A stretch of DNA of 64,000 nt from JBGSIC01 sp041751875 (lineage in GTDB: Bacteria; Bdellovibrionota; FAC87; UBA2466; JACKAF01): contig JBGSIC010000033.1 in assembly GCA_041751875.1 (NCBI GenBank), positions 43,330 through 107,329 on the forward strand, in the 5' to 3' direction. The stretch's first letter is position 1; each line of letters starts with the position of its first letter. A model generated the notes under the pieces. It saw nothing but the letters and a program-made list of their open reading frames with translations, made no database searches and had not been told where the DNA came from. Both the position numbers and the translations under genes were made by a program. This document shows positions 24,344-32,681 of the stretch, one piece after another.

Positions 24344-24572
24344 CAGGATCACCTCGAAAATAACCAACGTGCGGGCACTTTGTAGACTCCTGGATTATCC
24401 GGTTTATCCCCGTGGCCGGGGTGCCGAATATTTAAACCCGACAATTCAATAGTCTTTGAGCCGCCCAAATTTTCTATCACCATATAGCGCTGCGCACAAT
24501 GGTGTACTAAGTTTTCTGTTAAATGTTAGATACTTGTGGGTTTCCGCGCCCAACCTGAGGGGGCTGCGTCCA

Positions 24573-24602
24573 TTGACAAGGCAATTTTGCGCCCGGTAAG
24601 GT
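24573..24602 (+). promoter_or_regulatory. Possible promoter of the M20 peptidase-astA-astD operon
   Basis: Consensus -35 TTGACA (24573-24578), 18-bp spacer, then TAAGGT (24597-24602). The -35 is perfect and the -10 poor. It lies just ahead of the TTG (24615) or ATG (24660) start. The remainder of the 271-bp gap after rnc shows nothing else I can support. Confidence 0.4.
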
Positions 24603-24614
24603 TACGGGTACGGT

Positions 24615-25955
24615 TTGCCCCAGGGACTTCCCCTAAGGCCTCCACCAAAGTTCAAATCTATGCCACTGCCGCCTCTTGAATGGATGGAAAAGGTGATTCG
24701 AATTAACTCGGTCACACACGAAAGCAACGAGGAGATCGTGGCCTTTTTGATTCCTCTCTTAAGAGATGCCGGACTTCAAATCGCCGAGCACAAAGTCAAA
24801 GAAGGAAACCAAACCTTCACCAACTTGGTCGCGTTTAGTCACGCACCCGACTCCCCCGATCTTTTGGTCTTTAACACCCACCTCGATACCGTCTCGCCCG
24901 GCGCGGACGAAGCATGGACAAAAACGGGGGGAGACCCCTTTCGGCTAACCAGAGTGCGAGATCGTCTCTACGGACTGGGAAGCGCCGATGTGAAGCTCGA
25001 TTTTCTTTGCAAACTGTGGGCAGCAAAAAAGAGCGGCCCGTGGAAACGCCCCATCGCCCTTGTCGGAAGCTACGGTGAAGAACGTGGACTCGTAGGAGCA
25101 GGAAAGCTTCTTGAAGCACACAAAGTAAAACCTGCCTTCGCCTTAGTGGGCGAGCCCTCGAATCTAGAGATTGTGTACGCGCACAAAGGTCATCTGGTGT
25201 GTTTTGTCTCCACCACTTTGGATAAGCTTTCCCGAGAGAAAATGGTGAATCGGGTGTGGCGCGGCCAGGCCGCTCACAGCTCGACTCCCCAGCTGGGCAT
25301 TAATGCGCTCTCAAAAGCTCTAACCGACATCTTCAAGCGCGGAGTGGGAATTGTTTCCTTAAACGCAGGCACCAACAGCAACAAAGTACCCGATCGTTGT
25401 GAAGCGGATCTCGTTCCTCAAGTTGGACCCGCGAACCGAACTGTTTTTGGTTTGATTCACTACCTTGAAGAAACGCAGAAGACGCTCAAGAAGCGCCGCG
25501 ACCCACGCTTTAATCCCTCAGTCAGCACTGTGAGCTTGAATCAAGCCATCTCGCAAGGGGATCAACTCACTCTTTGTTTCGACATCCGCACCGTGCCGGA
25601 CGTGGATCTCTTTAAACTTAGAGACAAGGTGGAAAAAGATCTCACCAAGATGGGGTGGAAAATCATTTCCATGACCGTGGATGCCCCCCTGAAGGGCCGC
25701 AAACAAAGCGCTTTTATCGAGCACGCTTCGCAAACATTGAAACGTTGCGGAGTCAAAAAGGTAGTCAAAGCCACCAAGGCTTCCTCCACAGAGGCCGCCC
25801 TTTATCAAATGCACGGCGCTCAAGCGATCGTGTTTGGCCCAGGTATTTCCGTGGGCAACGTTCACCGACCCAATGAATTTAATCTTTTGTCCCAAATGGA
25901 AGTTGCCACACGTTTTTATAGTGCCTTAATGGCGGCCCCCAGCGGAGCGTTTTGA
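24615..25955 (+). CDS. M20-family metallopeptidase/deacylase (ArgE/DapE-like)
   Basis: A 446-residue (431 from ATG 24660) M20 hydrolase. Zinc-site motifs are present: NTHLDTVSPG, GSADVKLD, the catalytic/ligand Glu pair in YGEERGLVGAG, and the terminal His in GNVHRPNE. The ArgE/DapE group removes acyl groups from amino acids. Next to arginine succinyltransferase it could deacylate an N-succinyl amino acid, but this is inference. TTG 24615 has no clear ribosome site, so the ATG is equally possible. The stop overlaps astA as TGATG. Confidence 0.87.
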   Translation: MPQGLPLRPPPKFKSMPLPPLEWMEKVIRINSVTHESNEEIVAFLIPLLRDAGLQIAEHKVKEGNQTFTNLVAFSHAPDSPDLLVFNTHLDTVSPGADEAWTKTGGDPFRLTRVRDRLYGLGSADVKLDFLCKLWAAKKSGPWKRPIALVGSYGEERGLVGAGKLLEAHKVKPAFALVGEPSNLEIVYAHKGHLVCFVSTTLDKLSREKMVNRVWRGQAAHSSTPQLGINALSKALTDIFKRGVGIVSLNAGTNSNKVPDRCEADLVPQVGPANRTVFGLIHYLEETQKTLKKRRDPRFNPSVSTVSLNQAISQGDQLTLCFDIRTVPDVDLFKLRDKVEKDLTKMGWKIISMTVDAPLKGRKQSAFIEHASQTLKRCGVKKVVKATKASSTEAALYQMHGAQAIVFGPGISVGNVHRPNEFNLLSQMEVATRFYSALMAAPSGAF

Positions 25956-26989
25956 TGGTTTCTGACTATGTCATAAGAAGCGTCGAGGAAGACGACCTCG
26001 ATGAACTCTTTCGTTTAAGCAAGCTCGTCTACTTTATCAACCTTCCAGAAGATCGTGGAATTCTGAAGGAGAAGATTTTAACCTCTGTGCAATCCTTCTG
26101 CGGAGAAATTGAAGACAAATTTGCGCGTGAATACATTTTCGTGCTCGAGGAACGTAAGACGAAAAAAATCGTCGGAACCTCGATGATCATCGCCCGTCAC
26201 GGCAGCCCCGATTCTCCGCACATGTACTTTGAGATCAAAGAACTTCAGAAATACAGTGAAACCATTCACACAGGTTTTATTCATAAAGTACTTCGGTTGA
26301 AATTCGACTACGATGGCCCAACTGAAATTGGCGGCCTCGTCGTCGATCCCGACTACCGAAACAGTCCCGAAAAACTGGGAAAACAACTTTCCTTCGCAAG
26401 ATTTTTGTACATCAAAATGAAGCGACGCTGGTTTAAAGATCGCATTCTTTCGGAGCTCATGCCCCCTCTCACTAACGACGGAGAAAGCATTTTGTGGGAA
26501 GCAGTGGGACGAAAATTTACCAGCCTGTCCTACGAAGAGGCCGATATTTTATCGCGAAAGAATAAGGAATTTGTCACCTCTCTCTTTCCCCGACGCGACA
26601 TTTATGTGTGCTTGCTTCCCGGAGAAGTGCGAGACGCCATCGGCAAAGTTGGCCCTCAAACCAAGCCCGTGCAGCATATGCTGGAGAAAATCGGATTCGA
26701 ATGGCGCCATCACGTGGACCCCTTCGACGGCGGACCGCATTTCTGGGCAGATACCGATAAAATTTCGCTGATAAAAGAGACAAAGAAACTGAGTCTCAGC
26801 CGCCAACCCTTAAATGGGAAACAAAAGGTCACTGCGTTAGTGGGCCAGGAAAACGACGGCGTGTTCCGCTGCATACAGACCACCGCCTCTTCCGATCGCG
26901 GATACGTCCGGATGCCGCCGGACTCCGTCACAGCGCTCGGTATCGAAGAAGGCGAAAAGGCCAAACTCTTCTTTATGCCATTGGAATAG
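25955..26989 (+). CDS. astA: Arginine N-succinyltransferase
   Basis: A 344-residue acyltransferase that succinylates arginine from succinyl-CoA, first step of the AST arginine degradation route. Characteristic stretches are IGGLVVDPDYRNSPEKLG, LSELMPPLTNDG and LPREVR-like LLPGEVRDAIGKVG. I take ATG 25955, overlapping the peptidase stop as TGATG with GGAG eight bases upstream. AstB, AstC and AstE are not in the window. The third gene is an AstD relative that has lost its catalytic residues, so a complete AST pathway is not evident. Confidence 0.9.
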   Translation: MVSDYVIRSVEEDDLDELFRLSKLVYFINLPEDRGILKEKILTSVQSFCGEIEDKFAREYIFVLEERKTKKIVGTSMIIARHGSPDSPHMYFEIKELQKYSETIHTGFIHKVLRLKFDYDGPTEIGGLVVDPDYRNSPEKLGKQLSFARFLYIKMKRRWFKDRILSELMPPLTNDGESILWEAVGRKFTSLSYEEADILSRKNKEFVTSLFPRRDIYVCLLPGEVRDAIGKVGPQTKPVQHMLEKIGFEWRHHVDPFDGGPHFWADTDKISLIKETKKLSLSRQPLNGKQKVTALVGQENDGVFRCIQTTASSDRGYVRMPPDSVTALGIEEGEKAKLFFMPLE

Positions 26990-27068
26990 GCGCTAACCAC
27001 CTGCGGTCGACGCGCTCCGCTTCTTTTGTTATCCTTCTTTATGCTTCTAGGGCACTGGAGAACACACC

Positions 27069-28586
27069 ATGGCGACGGAAATGGCTTGGCGCGGCGATTT
27101 CATTGGCGGCACCTTTGTAAAGACGAAGGAGTCGCAGGGAGAGGTGCTCAGTAAGAACCCCGGCGACCTGGACGCCCCGGCTGTTCGTTTTCCGTTTGGG
27201 TATGACCATGTCCCTCAGGCGGTTTCTGCCGCACGCAATGCCTTCACCCGATGGCGCCATATTCCCAACTCCGATCGTTATTCCGCTGTTAGCCGGTACC
27301 GCGACATTCTCGCGAAAAATTCCCAGCGCATTGCTTTCTCGCTCAGTGTGGAAGGGGGTAAACCGCTTTGGGAAAGTCAGCTCGAAGTAAAAGAAACCCT
27401 CGACCTTATCGAATTTTTTCTCAAACTGGCCCCTCAAACGGGAAGAGAAATAGAAGTCCCGCTTGATTCCTTAGGCGGGATCACCGGAGCCTACCGTTAC
27501 TTCCCGCTGGGCCCCTTAGCAGCCATTACTCCCTCGACACAGCCACTTTACTATTCTCATTCTCACATTATTCCCGCTTTGCTTTCCGGAAACACTGTGG
27601 TGATGAAGTCGTCGAAGTTTAATCCGATCACCGGACAAATAGTGGCAGAAGTGGCCAACGATGCCCAGCTTCCACCGGGCGTTTTCAATTTGCTTCATGG
27701 CAATGAAGAGGTCGCCCGCAGGTTAATCACAAGCAACGATATACAAGGTGTCTTCTTTACCGGTTCGCACGAAAAAGGACTGCATATTCGGAAAGAACTT
27801 CTTAATGACTATTGGAAGCAGTTGGTCCTGCAAGCTGGTGGCAAGAACACCATGATCCTGTGGGATGATTGCCACTACGAAAAAGCGCTTCAGGACAGTT
27901 TATATGCCTGCTTTGTGACTTCGGGCCAGCGCTACACTTCCGCTCGTCGGCTTGTCGTGCACGACTCGTTGTTTGATAAATTTCAAAATGACCTTCACGC
28001 GCTTGCCAAAAAAGTAAGCATTGGGTACGGCGCCCAACAATCGGATCACCCTCCATTTATGGGACCGTTAGTGAGTGAAGCAAAAATGGAAAACTATCTT
28101 CGCTATCAAGGCATCGCGGTTCGCGAGGGCTGCGAAGAAATCATGCGCGGTAAAACAATCGAAAAAGATCGCCGCGGGTATTATGTGTCCCCTTCTATTC
28201 ACTCCGTGCCCGGAATTAACGCGAAAAGTGCTTACCAGAAAGAGGAAATCTTTGGGCCCAACGTCGCGCTCTACCGTGCGAGTCGTTTGGAAGAGGCCAT
28301 CGATATTGCCAATTTCCGCAGCTACGGACTGGTACACGCCGTTTACACCCAAAACAAGGACGTTTACTCCCAGCTGGTCGCAGAGGTTCGCTGTGGGCTT
28401 TTGCACTGGAATCGCCCCACCACGACGACCTGCTTCCGACTACCCGTTGGTGGGGTGGGCATGAGCGGCAATCATCGACCCATGGGAAGCCTCGCGGCCT
28501 TCCAATGCACTTACCCGTCCAGCTCGGTAATGGAGCCTGCCGGGCTTAGAGCCGAATGCCCTCCCGGCGTCCTCCCCGCCTTATAA
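27069..28586 (+). CDS. astD: AstD-like aldehyde dehydrogenase homologue lacking catalytic Glu and Cys
   Basis: A 505-residue protein of full ALDH length, closest in style to N-succinylglutamate 5-semialdehyde dehydrogenase. The fold landmarks are present (FPLGPLAAITPS..., NTVVMKSSKFNPITG, FTGSHEKG, EEIFGPNVALYR). In active ALDHs the general base lies in ELGG and the nucleophile in GQ(R)C, 34 residues apart. Here these read LQAGGKN with Gln255 (CAA 27831-27833) and SGQRYTSARR with Tyr289 (TAC 27933-27935), also 34 apart. Normal oxidation of aldehydes through a thiohemiacetal therefore seems impossible. Cys281 is nearby but misplaced. It could be a pseudoenzyme, a binding protein or a regulator. 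The frame is intact with no sign of decay. Confidence 0.85.
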   Translation: MATEMAWRGDFIGGTFVKTKESQGEVLSKNPGDLDAPAVRFPFGYDHVPQAVSAARNAFTRWRHIPNSDRYSAVSRYRDILAKNSQRIAFSLSVEGGKPLWESQLEVKETLDLIEFFLKLAPQTGREIEVPLDSLGGITGAYRYFPLGPLAAITPSTQPLYYSHSHIIPALLSGNTVVMKSSKFNPITGQIVAEVANDAQLPPGVFNLLHGNEEVARRLITSNDIQGVFFTGSHEKGLHIRKELLNDYWKQLVLQAGGKNTMILWDDCHYEKALQDSLYACFVTSGQRYTSARRLVVHDSLFDKFQNDLHALAKKVSIGYGAQQSDHPPFMGPLVSEAKMENYLRYQGIAVREGCEEIMRGKTIEKDRRGYYVSPSIHSVPGINAKSAYQKEEIFGPNVALYRASRLEEAIDIANFRSYGLVHAVYTQNKDVYSQLVAEVRCGLLHWNRPTTTTCFRLPVGGVGMSGNHRPMGSLAAFQCTYPSSSVMEPAGLRAECPPGVLPAL

Positions 28587-28752
28587 AGGTGTCTGTGCAC
28601 TTTAGCCTTCGGCTCGTCTCGCTCTTTATGGCCGCAATTCTACATACCCCTGCTCGCGAGGTTCCGGACGTAGTACGGAAAGTGACCTGACACCTTTATG
28701 GAAGGATTTTCTGACACCCGCTACCTTTCCGGCCGGGAAGTAGATGGGCACC
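28585..28752. repeat. GGTGTC/GGTGCC repeat cluster after astD
   Basis: Arms AAAGGTGTCTGTGCACTTT (28585-28603) and its imperfect complement (28679-28697) flank a 75-base loop. They resemble the 16005-16051 hairpin arms with T for C. It is followed at 28714-28752 by a 39-bp copy of 1325-1363 (38 identical). The left arm begins in the astD stop codon. The region ends just ahead of ruvX. Confidence 0.75.
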
Positions 28753-28778
28753 TTTATTTCTGCTAGGGTAGGCGCGCC

Positions 28779-29240
28779 ATGGACAAAGGACGCATACTCG
28801 CTATCGACGTAGGAACCCAACGGACGGGCCTCGCCCTATCGGACGAACGCTGGAAGTTCGCTTTCCCCTACAGCCTCATTGAATCAAAGGATCGGAACGT
28901 ACAAATCAAAAAAATTAGCGAGGTTGTTAAGGACGAGGAAGTGACTCACATCCTCATCGGGATTCCCATCAATCAGGAGGGGAAAGTCAGCCAGATGGGA
29001 AAATCGATTCGTCTCTTTGGCGCCAAGCTGAAAGACCGCCTCAAGCTTCCCATTATTGAATGGGATGAAAGTTATACCAGCGCCGCTGCGGAGCGCGTGC
29101 TGATTGAGGCAGACGTTTCGCGTAAAAAACGCAAACAATTTGTGGATAAACTCGCGGCTTCTATTCTTTTGCAAAGTTACTTGGATAGTTTACAATCTTC
29201 TGAACTCACAAAAGATTCATGGGAAACTCAGGAAAATTAA
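28779..29240 (+). CDS. ruvX: YqgF/RuvX family pre-16S rRNA nuclease or Holliday-junction resolvase
   Basis: A 153-residue RNase H-fold protein. The first acidic strand reads LAIDVGTQRTGLALSD, the second catalytic Glu region WDESYTSAAAERVL, and the C-terminal VDKLAASILLQSYLD holds the last Asp. In E. coli YqgF processes the 5' end of 16S rRNA. It overlaps mltG by 22 bp, a frequent pairing in bacteria. Confidence 0.92.
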   Translation: MDKGRILAIDVGTQRTGLALSDERWKFAFPYSLIESKDRNVQIKKISEVVKDEEVTHILIGIPINQEGKVSQMGKSIRLFGAKLKDRLKLPIIEWDESYTSAAAERVLIEADVSRKKRKQFVDKLAASILLQSYLDSLQSSELTKDSWETQEN

Positions 29241-30262
29241 GCTTTGGTCGAATCCTTACCGTAGGGGCGATTTTGTGCTTTGGAATTGCCCTCATTTTAG
29301 GTTTCTTTTTGTTTCAGGGCAGTAGCGACGGCGAACCGGTCGAAATTGTCATCCCTTCTGGCATGCCCCTCAACAAAATTGTCACGCTGTTGAATGATGA
29401 AGGTGTCGTGCAACAGAAAACGTTCTTCAAATACCTGGTTCGCGCCACCCAGGGAAAGAACTACGTCCGAGCAGGTGAGTTCGCCTTTAGAAAAGAAATG
29501 CGTCCTCTCGATGCACTTCGTACTCTTTATTTCTCAGACCCCATTGTCCATCAGGTCACCATTCCCGAAGGCTGGACCATTCGGCAAATCGCTCAAATTT
29601 TAGCCGCTAAGAAATTAGTCAAACCCGAGCGTTTTATCCAGGTCGCTTTTAGTCCCGAAACAGTTAAGAAGTACCGTCTTTCCACACCGAGCATGGAAGG
29701 ATTTCTGTTCCCTGACACCTACACTTTTTCCAAAGTCGACTCTGAAGAGAAAATCGTGGAAAGCATGTTCAACCGATTCATGCAAAAGTATCTCCGCTAC
29801 GGTAAAGAAGCCGAAATAAAAGGCTACACAATGGAGCGCCTGGTAAATCTGGCCTCAATCGTTGAAAAAGAAACCGGGGCGCCCGCCGAACGCCCTGTCA
29901 TCGCCTCTGTCTTTCTCAATCGTCTGAAAAAGGGAATGCGACTGCAAAGCGATCCCACGACCATTTACGGCATTGAAAATTTTGACGGCAATCTCACCAA
30001 AAAGCACCTTCTGACGGAAACGCCTTATAACACCTACAAAATTCCTGCGCTGCCCCTGGGGCCCATTTCCAACCCGGGAGAAGAGGCGCTCGTCGCGGTA
30101 TTGCGGCCCGCACAGACCCAATATCTCTATTTTGTCTCCAATAACAACGGTACCCACACCTTCACGAAAACTTACGGCGAACACGCCCAGTTTGTTGACG
30201 TGCTTCAAAAAAAAAAGGGAAGTCGCCGGGTACCCACACAGACCCTCAAAGAAGTGAAATAA
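29219..30262 (+). CDS. mltG: Endolytic transglycosylase MltG
   Basis: A 347-residue inner-membrane protein with one N-terminal helix (about residues 9-32) and a periplasmic YceG domain that cleaves nascent peptidoglycan strands to set glycan length. LysM-like region VEIVIPSGMPLNKIV and catalytic segment LASIVEKETGAPAERPVIASVF are present, followed by LQSDPTTIYG and the conserved C-terminal YNTYKIPALPLGPISNPG. Full length. Confidence 0.94.
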   Translation: MGNSGKLSFGRILTVGAILCFGIALILGFFLFQGSSDGEPVEIVIPSGMPLNKIVTLLNDEGVVQQKTFFKYLVRATQGKNYVRAGEFAFRKEMRPLDALRTLYFSDPIVHQVTIPEGWTIRQIAQILAAKKLVKPERFIQVAFSPETVKKYRLSTPSMEGFLFPDTYTFSKVDSEEKIVESMFNRFMQKYLRYGKEAEIKGYTMERLVNLASIVEKETGAPAERPVIASVFLNRLKKGMRLQSDPTTIYGIENFDGNLTKKHLLTETPYNTYKIPALPLGPISNPGEEALVAVLRPAQTQYLYFVSNNNGTHTFTKTYGEHAQFVDVLQKKKGSRRVPTQTLKEVK

Positions 30263-30263
30263 A

Positions 30264-30728
30264 ATGACCCCTGTTGCTCCGGATCGTTCGCCCACCATTA
30301 TGACTGAGATTGTTCTGCCGTCTCACACGAATGCTTTGGGCACTATTTTTGGTGGAGTCGTGATGGGCTGGGTGGATATCGCCGGTGCTATCGCCGCCAT
30401 GCGTTACGCCCGCTCTGCGGTGGTCACCGCTTCCATTGATCATCTCCATTTCATCGTGCCCATCAAAACGGGACATACTGTGAAAATTACCGCGCAGGTG
30501 ACCTACGCGGGTAGCACCTCGATGGAAACGGAAATCATTGTCGACGCGGAAAACAGCGTAACAGGCGAAACAAAACGCGCTACCCGGGCCTATCTCACTT
30601 ACGTTGCCTTGGACGACAAGGGGAAGCCCAAAAAGGTGCCCCCCTTTACGCCGAAAGACCAAAAAGAAAAAGACGCTCTCGCCAAAGCGCTCGAAAGACG
30701 CCAACGTCGACTGGAATGGCGTAAATAA
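30264..30728 (+). CDS. Hotdog-fold acyl-CoA thioesterase (YciA/BACH type)
   Basis: A 154-residue thioesterase. The hotdog core reads NALGTIFGGVVMGWVDIAGAIAA with the acidic residue typical of this class, followed by VVTASIDHLHFIVPIKTG. These enzymes hydrolyse acyl-CoA to free acid and CoA. It starts one base after the mltG stop. A basic Lys/Arg-rich tail follows residue 115. The gene ends 1 bp from the convergent B12-subunit gene. Confidence 0.9.
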   Translation: MTPVAPDRSPTIMTEIVLPSHTNALGTIFGGVVMGWVDIAGAIAAMRYARSAVVTASIDHLHFIVPIKTGHTVKITAQVTYAGSTSMETEIIVDAENSVTGETKRATRAYLTYVALDDKGKPKKVPPFTPKDQKEKDALAKALERRQRRLEWRK

Positions 30729-30729
30729 A

Positions 30730-31131
30730 CTACCGACCGCTCACTAATTTTTCGATGTAAGCGGCAACCTCTTTGGTACTCACTCCGGTGCCGAAAATTT
30801 CCTTCACGCCCGCTTTTTTAAGCGCCGTCGTATCCGCTTCCGGAATCACACCCCCGCCCAAGACAGGGATATCAGGGACGCCTTTCTTCTTCAGAAGCTC
30901 GAGCAACTCGGGAAAGAGCCGGTTGTGGGCCCCCGAAAGAATACTCACACAGATAACGTCGACATCTTCTTGAAGAGCGGCGTTAGCGATCATTTCAGGG
31001 GTTTGGTGCAAACCGGTGTAGATCACTTCCATGCCAGAATCGCGAAGGGCCTGAGCAAGCACCTTTGCCCCACGGTCGTGTCCATCAAGACCAGGTTTAG
31101 CAATCAATACTCTAATGGGCGATTTCTTCAT
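30730..31131 (-). CDS. Stand-alone cobalamin-binding subunit of an acyl-CoA mutase
   Basis: A 133-residue B12-binding domain like the C-terminal domain or small subunit of methylmalonyl/isobutyryl-CoA mutases. DGHDRG supplies the lower-ligand His; SILSGAHN and GGGVIPEAD line the nucleotide tail pocket. A separate large subunit must bind acyl-CoA; it is not in the window. Its start lies 20 bp inside the upstream unknown gene, so they are coupled. Confidence 0.9.
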   Translation of the reverse strand: MKKSPIRVLIAKPGLDGHDRGAKVLAQALRDSGMEVIYTGLHQTPEMIANAALQEDVDVICVSILSGAHNRLFPELLELLKKKGVPDIPVLGGGVIPEADTTALKKAGVKEIFGTGVSTKEVAAYIEKLVSGR

Positions 31132-31717
31132 TGCGTTTCAACCGTTTCGGGAAAATATTCACCGCTTGTTTTTTCTGCGATAAAAAGTGAGAGACCAGGT
31201 TTTGGAAATCCTCGGTTTGATCTGAACCCATTCCCAAAACCGAAGTCGCAAACGTGTAGTTTTCCGCTACTGCTTTGCGGATGAAACTTCTCCAAGGGAT
31301 TCCGGGGTATTTCATCATGCGAGGATCCTGACTCCCGACCACCCATTCCTTGAACCACTTCTGTTCAATTTTCGCTTCTTGCGCCAAAGCACTCAAAAAC
31401 AGGTCAGGAATGTTCGCAGATAAAATGTTCAAAACGTTGAAAAGCAAGAGCTGATCCCAATCCCGCAGCATCGACAGAGCTTCTTGCTTTTCCGTGAAGG
31501 AAGGTTCTTCCAAAGGCTTCTGAACAAGAACCACACAACCTAGATCGGAGGCGCGCAACGATAGTAGGGTGGCTTTAACGCTCGACAGACTCTCAAAGCT
31601 GGCAGTGATCACAATGATCTGCGAGGGAACAGTTTCCATCTGGGAAACGCGCGCGAGAATCTCTTCTACCGACTGCAACGTATCAATGCGCAGTTCCGCT
31701 TCTCTCTCAGTAGGCAT
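31112..31717 (-). CDS. Conserved-context protein of unknown function
   Basis: A 201-residue protein starting at ATG 31717, with AAGGGAG just upstream, and overlapping the dehydrogenase gene by 11 bp. The frame is open to 31762. I do not recognise it. The first half has Rossmann-like alternation (SQIIVITASFESLSSVK, LGCVVLVQKPL); the second is helical and Trp-rich with a basic C-terminus. Sandwiched with overlaps between a 3-hydroxyacyl-CoA dehydrogenase and a B12 mutase subunit, it may be an accessory or assembly protein for that enzyme. Confidence 0.7.
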   Translation of the reverse strand: MPTEREAELRIDTLQSVEEILARVSQMETVPSQIIVITASFESLSSVKATLLSLRASDLGCVVLVQKPLEEPSFTEKQEALSMLRDWDQLLLFNVLNILSANIPDLFLSALAQEAKIEQKWFKEWVVGSQDPRMMKYPGIPWRSFIRKAVAENYTFATSVLGMGSDQTEDFQNLVSHFLSQKKQAVNIFPKRLKRNEEIAH

Positions 31718-32555
31718 AGACTCCCTTGCCGACTTTCTTTCCAAGCCAGCCCGCTTCCACATATTTTCGCATCAAAGGCGCCGGGGCATACTTCTGGTTG
31801 CCTAAATCTTTGTACAGGACTTCACACACCGAAAGACAGATATCGATGCCTACGAAGTCGGCGAGCTGCAACGGCCCCATGGGAAAATTGCAACCCAGTT
31901 TCATCGCCGAATCGATATCCTCCGCGGAAGCCAGTCCCTCTTGCAACGCAAAAAAGGCCTCGTTAATCATAGGCATGAGAATGCGGTTAACAACAAAGCC
32001 AGCCGAGTCCTTAGCCTCGACAAATGTCTTACCCATATCCAAGGAAACCGCTCTAACTCGTTGAAAAGCCGCATCACTCGTGGCGAGTCCGCGTATCCCT
32101 TCCACCAGTTTCATGAGCGGCACGGGATTCATAAAATGCATTCCCACTACTAGCTCTGGCCGTTTGGTCTGGGCGGCAATTTCGGTGATTGAAATCGAAG
32201 AAGTATTGCTGCAAAGAATAGCGTCTTTGGGAAGAAGGCCATCAAGGTCACGAAAAAGCTCAAACTTAATTTTGCGGTCCTCTGTGGCGGCTTCCACCAC
32301 AAAGTCACACCCGCTGAGCTTCTTGAGATCCGTTACAAAACTTATCCGCTCTAGCACCTTGGCGGGGGCATCGGTAATGAGTTGTTTTTCGGCAAGGCGC
32401 GCGAGACTCTTTTCCATCCCGCCGCGTGCGCGCTCCCACTGACTTTGCGAGATATCAAATAGGACAACGGGGTATCCCGATTGAGCCGCGACTTGCGCGA
32501 TTCCTGAACCCATGGCACCCGCGCCAATCACTCCGAATTGTTTAACTTTTGGCAT
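31707..32555 (-). CDS. 3-hydroxyacyl-CoA (3-hydroxybutyryl-CoA) dehydrogenase
   Basis: A 282-residue NAD-dependent dehydrogenase oxidising (S)-3-hydroxyacyl-CoA. Rossmann motif GAGAMGSGIAQVAAQSG opens the protein; catalytic block HFMNPVPLMKLVEGI and the C-terminal FPMGPLQLADFVGIDI are typical. ATG 32555 has GGGGA nine bases upstream; the frame is open to 32600. First gene of a three-gene minus-strand operon. Confidence 0.93.
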   Translation of the reverse strand: MPKVKQFGVIGAGAMGSGIAQVAAQSGYPVVLFDISQSQWERARGGMEKSLARLAEKQLITDAPAKVLERISFVTDLKKLSGCDFVVEAATEDRKIKFELFRDLDGLLPKDAILCSNTSSISITEIAAQTKRPELVVGMHFMNPVPLMKLVEGIRGLATSDAAFQRVRAVSLDMGKTFVEAKDSAGFVVNRILMPMINEAFFALQEGLASAEDIDSAMKLGCNFPMGPLQLADFVGIDICLSVCEVLYKDLGNQKYAPAPLMRKYVEAGWLGKKVGKGVYAY

Positions 32556-32681
32556 GTTGAATTTCCCCGAATCCCAGAATAGTAGAGGAGAAAGTAACAA
32601 CCGTACCCCGCCTCGTCAAACACCGCTCTTGTCCGCCCCCCGCCTGTGGAGTATCCGTTTCTAAAGCAATAAGGGGGAAGT

